Of a stretch of 13,364 nt of DNA, positions 8,536 through 13,364 are shown one piece after another (positions within the stretch are counted from its first letter, which is position 1; every line of letters begins with the position of its first letter). The stretch spans positions 1 through 13,364 of the forward strand of contig DATJEN010000076.1 in NCBI GenBank assembly GCA_035496575.1, given 5' to 3'. The stretch comes from PALSA-1355 sp035496575. Lineage in GTDB: Bacteria > Planctomycetota > Planctomycetia > Pirellulales > PALSA-1355. The translations under genes and the position numbers were made by a program. Under the pieces are notes generated by a model. The model worked only from the letters and a program-made list of their open reading frames with translations. It was not told where the DNA came from and ran no database searches.

Positions 8536-9978
8536 CTATTGTCCGAGTGCAACGCGGCCGGCTTCAAGTGGAACGGGGGAGAACTCCTTCACGAGCTTGC
8601 CAGTCTCGGCATCGTTGAGCCGCACGACGCCATCGAAGCCGGCCGACGCCACGACCTTGCCGCTGGTGCTGAAGCTAACCGTGTAAACTGGGCCACGCTG
8701 GCCTTCCGCCTTGTTCAAAAGTTTGCCGCTGGCCGTTTCATAAACGCGTACTTCGCCCGTTCCATCCAAGCTGCTGCCGACCACAAAGCGGCTGCCATCG
8801 GCATTGAAGTGAGCGTCGTAGATTCGCCCCGGCAGGGCTTCGTAGGCCTTGATGAGGTTGAAGTCATCGCCGATCACGCGCGCCTTCGTGCGAAGCATCT
8901 GGTAAATCTTGGGCACGCCATCCGCGCCACCGATCAGCAATTCGTCCTTGGCCGGATGACGATCGACCGCCGCCAGACCGCCCTTGAGGGCGCCGGGCGT
9001 GATGCTTGTGATATTGTCGATGAATCGCTGCGTGGCGACCTCGACCAGCTTCATCGAGCGGTCGCGGCTAACCGAAATGACGTGCGTGCCTTCCTTGGAA
9101 AAAACAGTGTCCAGCACCCAGTCGCTGTGTGCGCCTTGATAGAGGACCTGCTTGCCGGTGGCGGCCTCGACGGCGCGCAGCGTGTTGTCGGCGCAGCCGA
9201 AGGCGATCTTCGTGCCGTCAGCCGACCAGCTCGCGCCATAAATGGTGTCGTAGGTCACATTCAGCGAGTAGCGCAGCTTGCGCGATTCGACATCCCACAC
9301 TTGCAGCTCGCCCAATCGTCCGGGCGATCCGCCGGTAACAGCCAGCGATTTGCCATCGGGCGAAAATGCGAGCGACTCGATGCGCTCCGACTGGCCAATC
9401 AGTCGCGCGACCAGCCCCGAGCCATCGGCCTTGTGCAGCAAGGTTTCGTGGTACCCGCTGACGGCCAGCAGCGAATCATCCGGCGAAAAGTCGATGGCCG
9501 TGAGCACCGGCGGGGCTTCGTATCGCGGGGGGTGATCGCTATCGATCAGCGTGCCGACCGAGGCCGGCGTGTCGTCCTTGGCCCCCTCGGCAATCCATTG
9601 GCGGATGCGAGTGATTTCGGTTTCGCTCAAGGGGGGCTTGTCCTTGGGCATTTCCGCTTTGCCGTCGGTCGGCAAAATCTGCGACAGCAGGTGGCTCTCA
9701 TCGGGTTTGCCAGGCACGATGGCCGGCTGCTCGCTTTCGCCGCCCTTGAGCAGGCCTGCGAAGTGGGTCATCACGAACCCGCCCATCGGTTTGGCCGGTT
9801 GATGACAGCCCAAACAGTGTGTCTGAAAGATGGGCCGCAGGTCGCGGAAATAGCTGACCGTAGAGGCCGGCTTGTCGCCGGCAGGCTCTGCGCCACGCGC
9901 GACGCCCGCCATCCCCAACACCAATGCGATGGCCAACTGCCAAACGGGCAAGCAAAGCTGTCGATGTGAGCGTAACAA
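8536..9978 (-). CDS. PSCyt1 cytochrome-like / WD40 beta-propeller protein, 480 aa, TTG start
   Basis: This secreted protein pairs a planctomycete cytochrome C domain with a beta-propeller. After a signal peptide (LPVWQLAIALVLGMAGVARG) comes the PSCyt1 domain with a CXXCH heme site, CLGCH at 55-59, and the usual VPGKPDESHLL and EMP elements. Then about seven WD40-type blades follow, each recognisable by FSPDGKSLA-like turns (for example AIDFSPDDSLLAVSG, SLAFSPDGKSLAVTGG, SVSRDRSMKLVEV, SFSTSGKVVASAGFD), enough for one full propeller. The start is TTG at 9978: AGGAG lies 8 nt upstream, no ATG or GTG precedes the signal peptide sensibly, and the residues upstream of it (to 10218) are arginine-rich reading of the leader. 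Family knowledge: such proteins are coexpressed with DUF1549/DUF1553 proteins, as here. Electron transfer or polymer degradation at the cell surface is only a conjecture. Confidence 0.9.
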   Translation of the reverse strand: MLRSHRQLCLPVWQLAIALVLGMAGVARGAEPAGDKPASTVSYFRDLRPIFQTHCLGCHQPAKPMGGFVMTHFAGLLKGGESEQPAIVPGKPDESHLLSQILPTDGKAEMPKDKPPLSETEITRIRQWIAEGAKDDTPASVGTLIDSDHPPRYEAPPVLTAIDFSPDDSLLAVSGYHETLLHKADGSGLVARLIGQSERIESLAFSPDGKSLAVTGGSPGRLGELQVWDVESRKLRYSLNVTYDTIYGASWSADGTKIAFGCADNTLRAVEAATGKQVLYQGAHSDWVLDTVFSKEGTHVISVSRDRSMKLVEVATQRFIDNITSITPGALKGGLAAVDRHPAKDELLIGGADGVPKIYQMLRTKARVIGDDFNLIKAYEALPGRIYDAHFNADGSRFVVGSSLDGTGEVRVYETASGKLLNKAEGQRGPVYTVSFSTSGKVVASAGFDGVVRLNDAETGKLVKEFSPVPLEAGRVALGQ

Positions 9979-9986
9979 GACACCGG

Positions 9987-9991
9987 CTCCT
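9987..9991 (-). promoter_or_regulatory. Ribosome-binding site deciding the TTG start
   Basis: AGGAG lies 8 nt before TTG at 9978. No ATG or GTG in the same frame lies at a comparable distance, so this site is the main argument for the TTG start. Confidence 0.65.
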
Positions 9992-10059
9992 ACGGATGAT
10001 TGCACGGCGACGCCTCGACGGGACGAGGGATGTCTTTTCTGGCAGGACGCGATTCCTCG

Positions 10060-10072
10060 GCATCGCCGATGC
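10060..10072. repeat. 13-bp palindrome in the leader
   Basis: GCATCG and CGATGC flank a single C. It lies downstream of the predicted transcription start of the PSCyt1-WD40 operon. It could be an operator half or an RNA hairpin, or chance. Confidence 0.35.
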
Positions 10073-10105
10073 GAACCGCGGCGGTAATGCGGGCACCGTC
10101 TACCA

Positions 10106-10117
10106 GCTCCGCGGAGC
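10106..10117. repeat. 12-bp perfect palindrome in the leader
   Basis: GCTCCGCGGAGC is its own reverse complement. It sits about 20 bp downstream of the -10 box of the PSCyt1-WD40 promoter, a position where a repressor would block elongation. Confidence 0.4.
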
Positions 10118-10136
10118 CGCCAGTCGGCAATGATTG

Positions 10137-10166
10137 AATATACCCAGCCGAGCGGAAGGCTGGCAA
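10137..10166 (-). promoter_or_regulatory. Sigma70-like promoter of the PSCyt1-WD40/DUF1553 operon
   Basis: On the minus strand, TTGCCA (10161-10166) and TATATT (10137-10142), each five of six to consensus, are 18 bp apart. Transcription would begin near 10130, giving a leader of about 150 nt before the TTG start. The spacer contains most of a 6-bp inverted repeat that also covers half of the -35 box. Confidence 0.5.
10144..10163. repeat. Inverted repeat within the promoter spacer (candidate operator)
   Basis: CCAGCC (10144-10149) and GGCTGG (10158-10163) are perfect reverse complements around 8 nt. One arm overlaps the -35 hexamer, and the whole dyad lies between -35 and -10 on one DNA face, as an operator would. 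Confidence 0.4.
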
Positions 10167-10198
10167 GAAAAAAGGCGGTCAATCTTGGGTTATCCGCC
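10164..10198 (-). terminator. Rho-independent terminator after the ferredoxin gene
   Basis: On the minus strand, GGCGG (10194-10198) pairs with CCGCC (10174-10178) across a 15-nt loop, and six T residues follow at once (10168-10173). It starts 20 bp after the ferredoxin stop codon. The stem is short (5 bp, all G-C) and the loop long, so strength is uncertain, but position and T-run fit well. Confidence 0.5.
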
Positions 10199-10218
10199 GG
10201 CCCCAAGTTCCGTCGCAA

Positions 10219-10557
10219 TCAGTCTTTCTTGCGATTCAGCTTGTCGTCCGGGATCAGCAAGTCCTCGAGAATGCGGCCGTTCACGATGGTCTCGCGCACG
10301 ATCCGCGGCACGTCCTCCACTTGCACGTTTCCGTACCATATGGCCTGGGGGTAAATGACCACCGTGGGGCCGAGTTCGCATTGGTCGAGGCAACCAGCTT
10401 CGTTCGCGCGGACGGGGGATTCCAGCTCATAGCGGGCCAGCTCTTTTTTGAAGCACTTGCGCAGCTCGCCCTTGCCCTTGGGATCGCAACAGCCCCGTTT
10501 ATGGCCAGGCTCGCGCTGGTTACAGCACACAAAGATATGGCTCGTGAACTTGGACAT
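10219..10557 (-). CDS. Thioredoxin-fold [2Fe-2S] ferredoxin, 112 aa
   Basis: This small cytoplasmic electron carrier belongs to the thioredoxin-like ferredoxin family (Aquifex Fd4 type; the same fold occurs in NuoE and HoxF). The four cluster ligands can be assigned as C11, C24, C56 and C60: a C-X12-C pair inside CCNQREPGHKRGCC and a C-X3-C in GCLDQCELGP. The family's GPTVVIYPQAIWYG and EDVPRIV segments follow. Family members pass electrons between unknown partners or act in cluster handling. The start is set at the ATG at 10557, since the protein core begins at once (KFTSHIFVC); the 20 residues available upstream look non-coding. The Shine-Dalgarno is weak (GAG). A good promoter lies 44-73 bp upstream and a terminator follows the stop, so the gene is probably transcribed alone. 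The divergent FMN reductase is a natural candidate partner. Confidence 0.9.
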   Translation of the reverse strand: MSKFTSHIFVCCNQREPGHKRGCCDPKGKGELRKCFKKELARYELESPVRANEAGCLDQCELGPTVVIYPQAIWYGNVQVEDVPRIVRETIVNGRILEDLLIPDDKLNRKKD

Positions 10558-10600
10558 GCATGAGCTCGCCGATCGAAAAGATGCCCACCCCAGTGACTCG

Positions 10601-10630
10601 ATTGTAAGGCGCCCCAAGCGCGCCTGTCAT
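10601..10630 (-). promoter_or_regulatory. Sigma70-like promoter of the ferredoxin gene, with a dyad in the spacer
   Basis: On the minus strand, ATGACA (10625-10630) and TACAAT (10601-10606), each five of six to consensus, are 18 bp apart. The spacer is almost wholly an inverted repeat: AGGCGC (10607-10612) and GCGCCT (10620-10625) around 7 nt. On the plus strand TTGTAA (10602-10607) and TGTCAT (10625-10630), 17 bp apart, could weakly serve the divergent FMN reductase from the same segment. Confidence 0.5.
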
Positions 10631-10695
10631 CCATGGGCGCCGGTGGGCGGCAATCATGCAAACACGAGAACACGACCCCGAAAGGACCGATGGAT

Positions 10696-11295
10696 ATGTC
10701 AAACTCGCCCAAGATCTTGGCCTTTGCTGGCAGCTTGCGCAGAGACTCCTGGAACAAGAGGCTCGCGCGGCTGGCGGCCGAGGCGATGGACAAGGCTGGG
10801 GGGAGCGTCACTCTGATCGAGCTCAACGACTATCCATTGCCCATCTTTAACGAAGACGATGAAGCTCGCGAGGGAGAGCCGGAAAATGCTCGACGGCTGA
10901 AGGAGCTGATGCGGGCCCATCAAGGCTTGTTGATTTCTTCGCCGGAATACAACAGTTCAATCACACCGCTTGTGAAGAACACGATCGATTGGGCTTCGCG
11001 TCCCGCCCCCGGGCATCCGGCTTTGGATGCCTTTCGCGGCAAAACGGCCGTCCTGATTAGCGCTTCTCCGGGCGCGCTGGGGGGTATGCGCGCATTGGTC
11101 CACTTGCGATCCATCTTGGGCAACATTGGCACTCTCGTCCTGCCGAACACCATTTCGATCATCAAAGCTCATGAGGCGTTTGACGGCCCGCAGCTCAAAG
11201 ACCCCGCCCAACGAGCGAAGCTGGAGGCGATTGCCAGCGAGTTCGTCGAGTTCTTGAGAAAGCACCACCCACAACCTGTTCCCGCGCCTTCCTGA
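10696..11295 (+). CDS. NAD(P)H-dependent FMN reductase, flavodoxin-like fold, 199 aa
   Basis: The protein is a cytoplasmic member of the FMN_red family (ChrR/SsuE/YieF-type), which uses NAD(P)H to reduce bound or free FMN, quinones, azo dyes or metal ions. The FMN phosphate loop is GSLRRDSWNKRL (12-23). The isoalloxazine-contacting element is SPEYNSS (82-88), followed by the family's TPLVKNTIDWASR. A third FMN-binding loop is SASPGALGGMRA (122-133). The length is normal for the family. ATG at 10696 is preferred because AGGA lies 9 nt upstream; ATG at 10690 has only 3 nt of spacing. It is transcribed divergently from the [2Fe-2S] ferredoxin. The actual electron acceptor cannot be told from sequence. 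Confidence 0.92.
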   Translation: MSNSPKILAFAGSLRRDSWNKRLARLAAEAMDKAGGSVTLIELNDYPLPIFNEDDEAREGEPENARRLKELMRAHQGLLISSPEYNSSITPLVKNTIDWASRPAPGHPALDAFRGKTAVLISASPGALGGMRALVHLRSILGNIGTLVLPNTISIIKAHEAFDGPQLKDPAQRAKLEAIASEFVEFLRKHHPQPVPAPS

Positions 11296-11409
11296 GTGCC
11301 ACCACCCATTCGCGGCGACCCGCCGCGCTTGATTGCCAGGCTGCGCGGATGGAAAATGAAGTCGCCGGCCTTTTGCCAGGCCTGACACTTCGCCAAGTCC
11401 CTGATTCGA
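11296..11409. other. Intergenic region between FMN reductase and sigma factor
   Basis: This 114-bp stretch contains a strong hairpin (separate entry) and two copies of TTGCCAGGC-like sequence (about 11333 and 11371). I could not identify a convincing promoter or Shine-Dalgarno for the sigma gene here. Confidence 0.4.
11311..11327. terminator. GC-rich hairpin after the FMN reductase gene
   Basis: CGCGGCG and CGCCGCG pair perfectly (7 bp) around a 3-nt loop, 16 bp after the stop codon. No T-run follows, so it may be only a transcript-end stabiliser or a weak terminator. Confidence 0.35.
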
Positions 11410-12033
11410 ATGCCCATGACCGAAACCCGCGACCACGAGTCCGATGCCGATATCGTGTTGCGCGTGCGCGCGGGCGACGCCGAGGCATTCGGCACGCTGG
11501 TGGCCCGCTATCGCGGGGCGCTGGTGCGGGTGGCGCAAAGCCGCCTGGGGCGCCTTGATTGGGCGGAAGACGTGACGCAGGAAACTTTGCTCGCGGCGTT
11601 TAAGTGGTGCGGCAGCTACGATCCGAAGTATTCCTTCCGTACCTGGTTGTGGACCATCTTGCTCAACCAGTGCTCGGCTCATTATCAGCGGCGCATGCGG
11701 CGCGAGGAAACCGCCACTGAGTTTTGCGGCGAGCGTGCGCGCACTTCTGACCAGGTGGACGACAACACGCCGCTTGCCGCCCTCATTTCGGAGGAACGAG
11801 CCGCGCAACTCGAAGCGCTGCTGCTCGAGATCAGCGCCGTGCAAGCCGATGCGCTGCGATTGCGTTTTTTTGCCGGACTGAAGTTTCAGGAAATCGCCGA
11901 TGCCATGCAGTGCAGCTTGAACACCGCCAAGAACCGCGTGCGGTGGGGATTGATGAAATTGGCAGAGCTCATCGAACCGAGCCAGCCCACGGCAAGTGCC
12001 CGTTCGAACAATGACGGGGAGCCGGACCAGTGA
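11410..12033 (+). CDS. ECF-family RNA polymerase sigma factor, 207 aa
   Basis: This cytoplasmic sigma factor would direct RNA polymerase to a stress or surface-signal regulon. Region sigma2 covers about 25-95 (AFGTLVARYRGALVRVA, then DWAEDVTQETLLAAFK and the YSFRTWLWTILLNQ helix). Region sigma4 covers about 130-185 (LRLRFFAGLKFQEIADAMQ and the helix-turn-helix NTAKNRVRWGLMKL). There is no extra sigma1.1 or C-terminal domain. Starts at 11410 and 11416 are equally possible (MPMTETR); neither has a Shine-Dalgarno, and I list the longer. The stop overlaps the GTG start of the anti-sigma gene by 4 nt (GTGA), so the two products are made in step. Held inactive by its anti-sigma partner, it would be released by whatever that partner senses outside the membrane. 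Confidence 0.92.
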   Translation: MPMTETRDHESDADIVLRVRAGDAEAFGTLVARYRGALVRVAQSRLGRLDWAEDVTQETLLAAFKWCGSYDPKYSFRTWLWTILLNQCSAHYQRRMRREETATEFCGERARTSDQVDDNTPLAALISEERAAQLEALLLEISAVQADALRLRFFAGLKFQEIADAMQCSLNTAKNRVRWGLMKLAELIEPSQPTASARSNNDGEPDQ

Positions 12034-12731
12034 ATTGCGATCAAGTGTTCGACATCTTGACGCGGGGTCCTTTCCCGACCGGGGGCGCGTCGGACGCCGA
12101 CGTCGAAACGCATTTGTCCGATTGCGAGGAATGCCGCCGGCTGGCCGAAGCGCTGCGGCCGGCGCTCGAGCTGTTTCAAGAGGCGGTGGGGCCGGAAGAA
12201 AGCCGCGACTTGCCTGGCTATTGGTGCGCCGTGGCGACCGACCGCACGCAGCCCATCTTGTCGTATGTGGCCTCGCGGCAGACACGCCAGGCAAAACTTG
12301 CCGCCCGACTCACCAGGCCATGGCTCGCAACCAGCACGGCAGTGACTGCGTGGCGAATGGCCGCCATGCTCGCGCTGGGCGCGACATTGGGAACCGTCAT
12401 CGGCTCGCGCTCGGCACTCGATAGCCGCTTGATCGGGCTGCCGCCGATCGACTCCGTCGGCGCCGCGGTCGCAGCGTCCGATGACGACGATGGCCCGCGG
12501 CTCACGGTGTCACAGCATAGTGAACTGGCCGTGATTCCAGCCGCTTGTTTGCGACATCGGCCAGGAAAGAGCCCGCGCTTCACGTTGCGCGGCGATCAGT
12601 TGCTCGCGCAGGCCGATCTCTCGAACTTGATTTGCTGCTCGGAGTGTCACAATCCCAATGCCGAGGGCGTGCCTAAGTCCGCCACGGCGCAGGTGGCCCG
12701 GCAGTGTCAGTTGTGCCACAGCGAGCGCTGA
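12030..12731 (+). CDS. Membrane anti-sigma factor with zinc finger and two CXXCH motifs, 233 aa
   Basis: The GTG start overlaps the sigma stop codon, the usual arrangement for a cognate anti-sigma factor. The N-terminal cytoplasmic part has a ZAS/zf-HC2 zinc site: C3, H28, C32 and C35 (THLSDCEECRRL). One transmembrane helix lies at about 108-125 (WRMAAMLALGATLGTVIG). The remaining 105 residues should be extracytoplasmic and end in CSECH (203-207) and CQLCH (226-230), two exact c-type heme (CXXCH) motifs; a structural zinc ribbon formed by the same four cysteines is the alternative. Inference: a redox or heme-dependent switch controls sigma release. The last ten codons recur just past the stop in the -1 frame, so the reading frame may be truncated by a one-base loss (see findings). 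Confidence 0.85.
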   Translation: MNCDQVFDILTRGPFPTGGASDADVETHLSDCEECRRLAEALRPALELFQEAVGPEESRDLPGYWCAVATDRTQPILSYVASRQTRQAKLAARLTRPWLATSTAVTAWRMAAMLALGATLGTVIGSRSALDSRLIGLPPIDSVGAAVAASDDDDGPRLTVSQHSELAVIPAACLRHRPGKSPRFTLRGDQLLAQADLSNLICCSECHNPNAEGVPKSATAQVARQCQLCHSER

Positions 12732-12760
12732 GGCAGTGCCAACTCTGCCACAGCGAACGC
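12699..12760 (+). repeat. Tandem duplication of the CXXCH decapeptide, second copy out of frame
   Basis: Bases 12699-12728 and 12731-12760 both translate to RQCQLCHSER. They differ at six of thirty bases, and every difference is synonymous. Two bases separate the copies, so the second is in the -1 frame relative to the first and lies beyond the TGA at 12729. Confidence 0.8.
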
Positions 12761-12773
12761 CGAACGGCCGTCC

Positions 12774-12810
12774 AAATTTCTGGTTTCGGCCGAGAAATTT
12801 CTCTCTTTTT
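12774..12810 (+). terminator. Candidate terminator of the sigma/anti-sigma operon
   Basis: AAATTTCT (12774-12781) and AGAAATTT (12793-12800) pair perfectly over 8 bp with an 11-nt loop, followed by CTCTCTTTTT. The stem is A-T rich, which weakens it, but the position 40 bp past the stop and the pyrimidine run fit a terminator. Confidence 0.4.
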
Positions 12811-12811
12811 C

Positions 12812-12832
12812 GAGCCCATGCTTCTGGGGCTC
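12812..12832. repeat. Second hairpin of the terminator region
   Basis: GAGCCC (12812-12817) and GGGCTC (12827-12832) pair around 9 nt. It starts right after the T-run of the preceding hairpin; the pair may work together as a double or backup terminator. Confidence 0.35.
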
Positions 12833-12947
12833 ATTTACACGGCGCGCGCGGATGGGCAAACTAGTTCGCGGCCAGGTTCCCCAAGGGCGCCGGGCCGACC
12901 CTCAAGAAAACCAAAGCGAACCAGCGCGACTCAACCGGGAGTGAACT

Positions 12948-13364
12948 ATGAAAACGTGCGTGAAGCTCGGAGTGATTGTATTGGCCTGCCTGGCCGTGGG
13001 GGACGTGTGCCTGGCGGAAGAGAAGGCCGACGCCGATGGCTGGATCACCTTGTTCGATGGCAAGACGCTGAGCGGCTGGAAAGTCAGCGAGAACCCCGAG
13101 CAGTGGAAGGTCGACGACGGGCGAATCGTCGCCGCCGGTCCGCGCAGCCACTTGTTCTATATGGGTGACGATGAATCAAAGCCCGCCGAGTTCAAGGACT
13201 TTCACTTCAAGGCCGACGTGATGACCACGCCCTTCAGCAATTCGGGCATTTACTTCCACACGCGTTATCAGGCCGTCGGGTTCCCGCAAATCGGATTCGA
13301 GGCGCAGGTGAACAACTCGCACGGCGATCCCGTGAAAACGGCCAGCATTTATCACATCGTCAAG
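12948..13364 (+). CDS. Secreted DUF1080 (3-keto-disaccharide hydrolase-like) protein, 3' end missing
   Basis: The frame is open from the ATG at 12948 to the window edge (139 codons). GGGAG lies 6 nt upstream of the start. A signal peptide (MKTCVKLGVIVLACLAVGD, cleaved near CLAEE) is followed by the DUF1080 hallmarks: WITLFDGKTLSGWKV, EQWKVDDGRIVAAG, FKDFHFKADV, the NSGIYFHTRYQ strand and GFEAQVNN. DUF1080 is a concanavalin-like jelly roll, abundant in planctomycetes and linked to sugar binding or 3-keto-glycoside cleavage. The usual length is about 200-250 aa, so roughly the first 60% is present. It is downstream of the sigma pair but separated by 216 bp with a terminator candidate, so it is probably not in that operon. 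Confidence 0.9.
   Translation, partial: MKTCVKLGVIVLACLAVGDVCLAEEKADADGWITLFDGKTLSGWKVSENPEQWKVDDGRIVAAGPRSHLFYMGDDESKPAEFKDFHFKADVMTTPFSNSGIYFHTRYQAVGFPQIGFEAQVNNSHGDPVKTASIYHIVK

Larger units (their letters stand above)
9979..10218. other. Leader/intergenic region upstream of the PSCyt1-WD40 operon
   Basis: This 240-bp stretch has no gene of its own. On the minus strand it holds, in order of transcription, a terminator (10164-10198), a promoter with a dyad in its spacer (10137-10166), about 150 nt of leader carrying two perfect palindromes (10106-10117 and 10060-10072), and the ribosome-binding site (9987-9991). Confidence 0.6.
12732..12947. other. Intergenic region between the anti-sigma gene and the DUF1080 gene
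   Basis: This 216-bp stretch contains the second decapeptide copy (12731-12760), two hairpins (12774-12800 and 12812-12832) with a T-rich run between them, and the DUF1080 ribosome-binding site GGGAG at 12937-12941. The plus-strand frame starting at 12704 stays open through the stretch but loses any recognisable protein character after about 12763. Confidence 0.55.

Noticed and set aside
8353..9969. 538-aa plus-strand open frame opposite the PSCyt1-WD40 gene and the DUF1553 gene start
   Set aside because: It is rich in R, A, G and Q with no recognisable domain, and lies antisense to two genes with clear domains and signal peptides. It is explained by high G+C at third positions of the minus strand.
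10957..12294. 445-aa minus-strand open frame opposite FMN reductase, sigma and anti-sigma genes
   Set aside because: It crosses three well-supported plus-strand genes and their gaps, has no domain, and is compositionally a shadow.
12761..13168. Continuation of the plus-strand frame beyond the second decapeptide as a gene
   Set aside because: After about 12763 the translation has no domain and it overlaps the DUF1080 gene in another frame. Only the RQCQLCHSER repeat at 12731-12760 shows signs of selection.
1..13364. CRISPR arrays, tRNAs, insertion sequences or defence islands
   Set aside because: I found no regularly spaced repeats, cloverleaf-like tRNA features, transposase motifs or terminal inverted repeats anywhere in the window.

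Overview
The window looks like a chromosomal segment of a planctomycete, probably a Pirellulales/Gemmataceae-type lineage. The reasons are its high G+C, a DUF1549/DUF1553 heme-motif protein next to a PSCyt1-WD40 protein, a DUF1080 (3-keto-disaccharide hydrolase-like) secreted protein, and an ECF sigma factor with a zinc-finger anti-sigma factor. Coding density is high and no gap exceeds 300 bp. I see no rRNA, tRNA, CRISPR array, insertion sequence or phage gene.

Layout. (1) 2-958 (+): the 3' half of a siroheme/[4Fe-4S] sulfite reductase cut by the window edge, convergent with what follows. (2) 981-3108 (-): a secreted TPR-repeat protein and an HD-domain phosphohydrolase, one nucleotide apart. 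(3) 3264-5015 (-): an ABC-2 exporter, ATPase then permease. (4) 5169-9978 (-): a two-gene operon typical of planctomycetes, in which a PSCyt1-WD40 protein starting at TTG is followed by a 1104-residue DUF1549/DUF1553 protein. It has a recognisable promoter at 10137-10166, just downstream of a terminator. (5) 10219-11295: a thioredoxin-fold [2Fe-2S] ferredoxin (-) and an NAD(P)H-dependent FMN reductase (+), transcribed divergently from a 138-bp region. (6) 11410-12731 (+): an ECF sigma factor overlapping by 4 nt a membrane-spanning anti-sigma factor that ends in two CXXCH motifs. (7) 12948 to the end (+): the start of a secreted DUF1080 protein.

Most of the window is ordinary planctomycete gene content: sulfur reduction, redox carriers, export, and extracytoplasmic c-type-heme proteins. 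The part most worth a second look is the end of the anti-sigma gene. Its predicted extracytoplasmic tail carries two c-heme-like CXXCH motifs. Immediately after the stop, in the -1 frame, lies a second copy of its last ten codons that encodes the identical decapeptide despite six nucleotide differences. This points to a recently frameshifted, or deliberately shifted, longer multi-CXXCH sensor domain. A second theme is that two predicted minus-strand promoters (10137-10166 and 10601-10630) each have an 18-bp spacer containing, or nearly filled by, a GC-rich inverted repeat.
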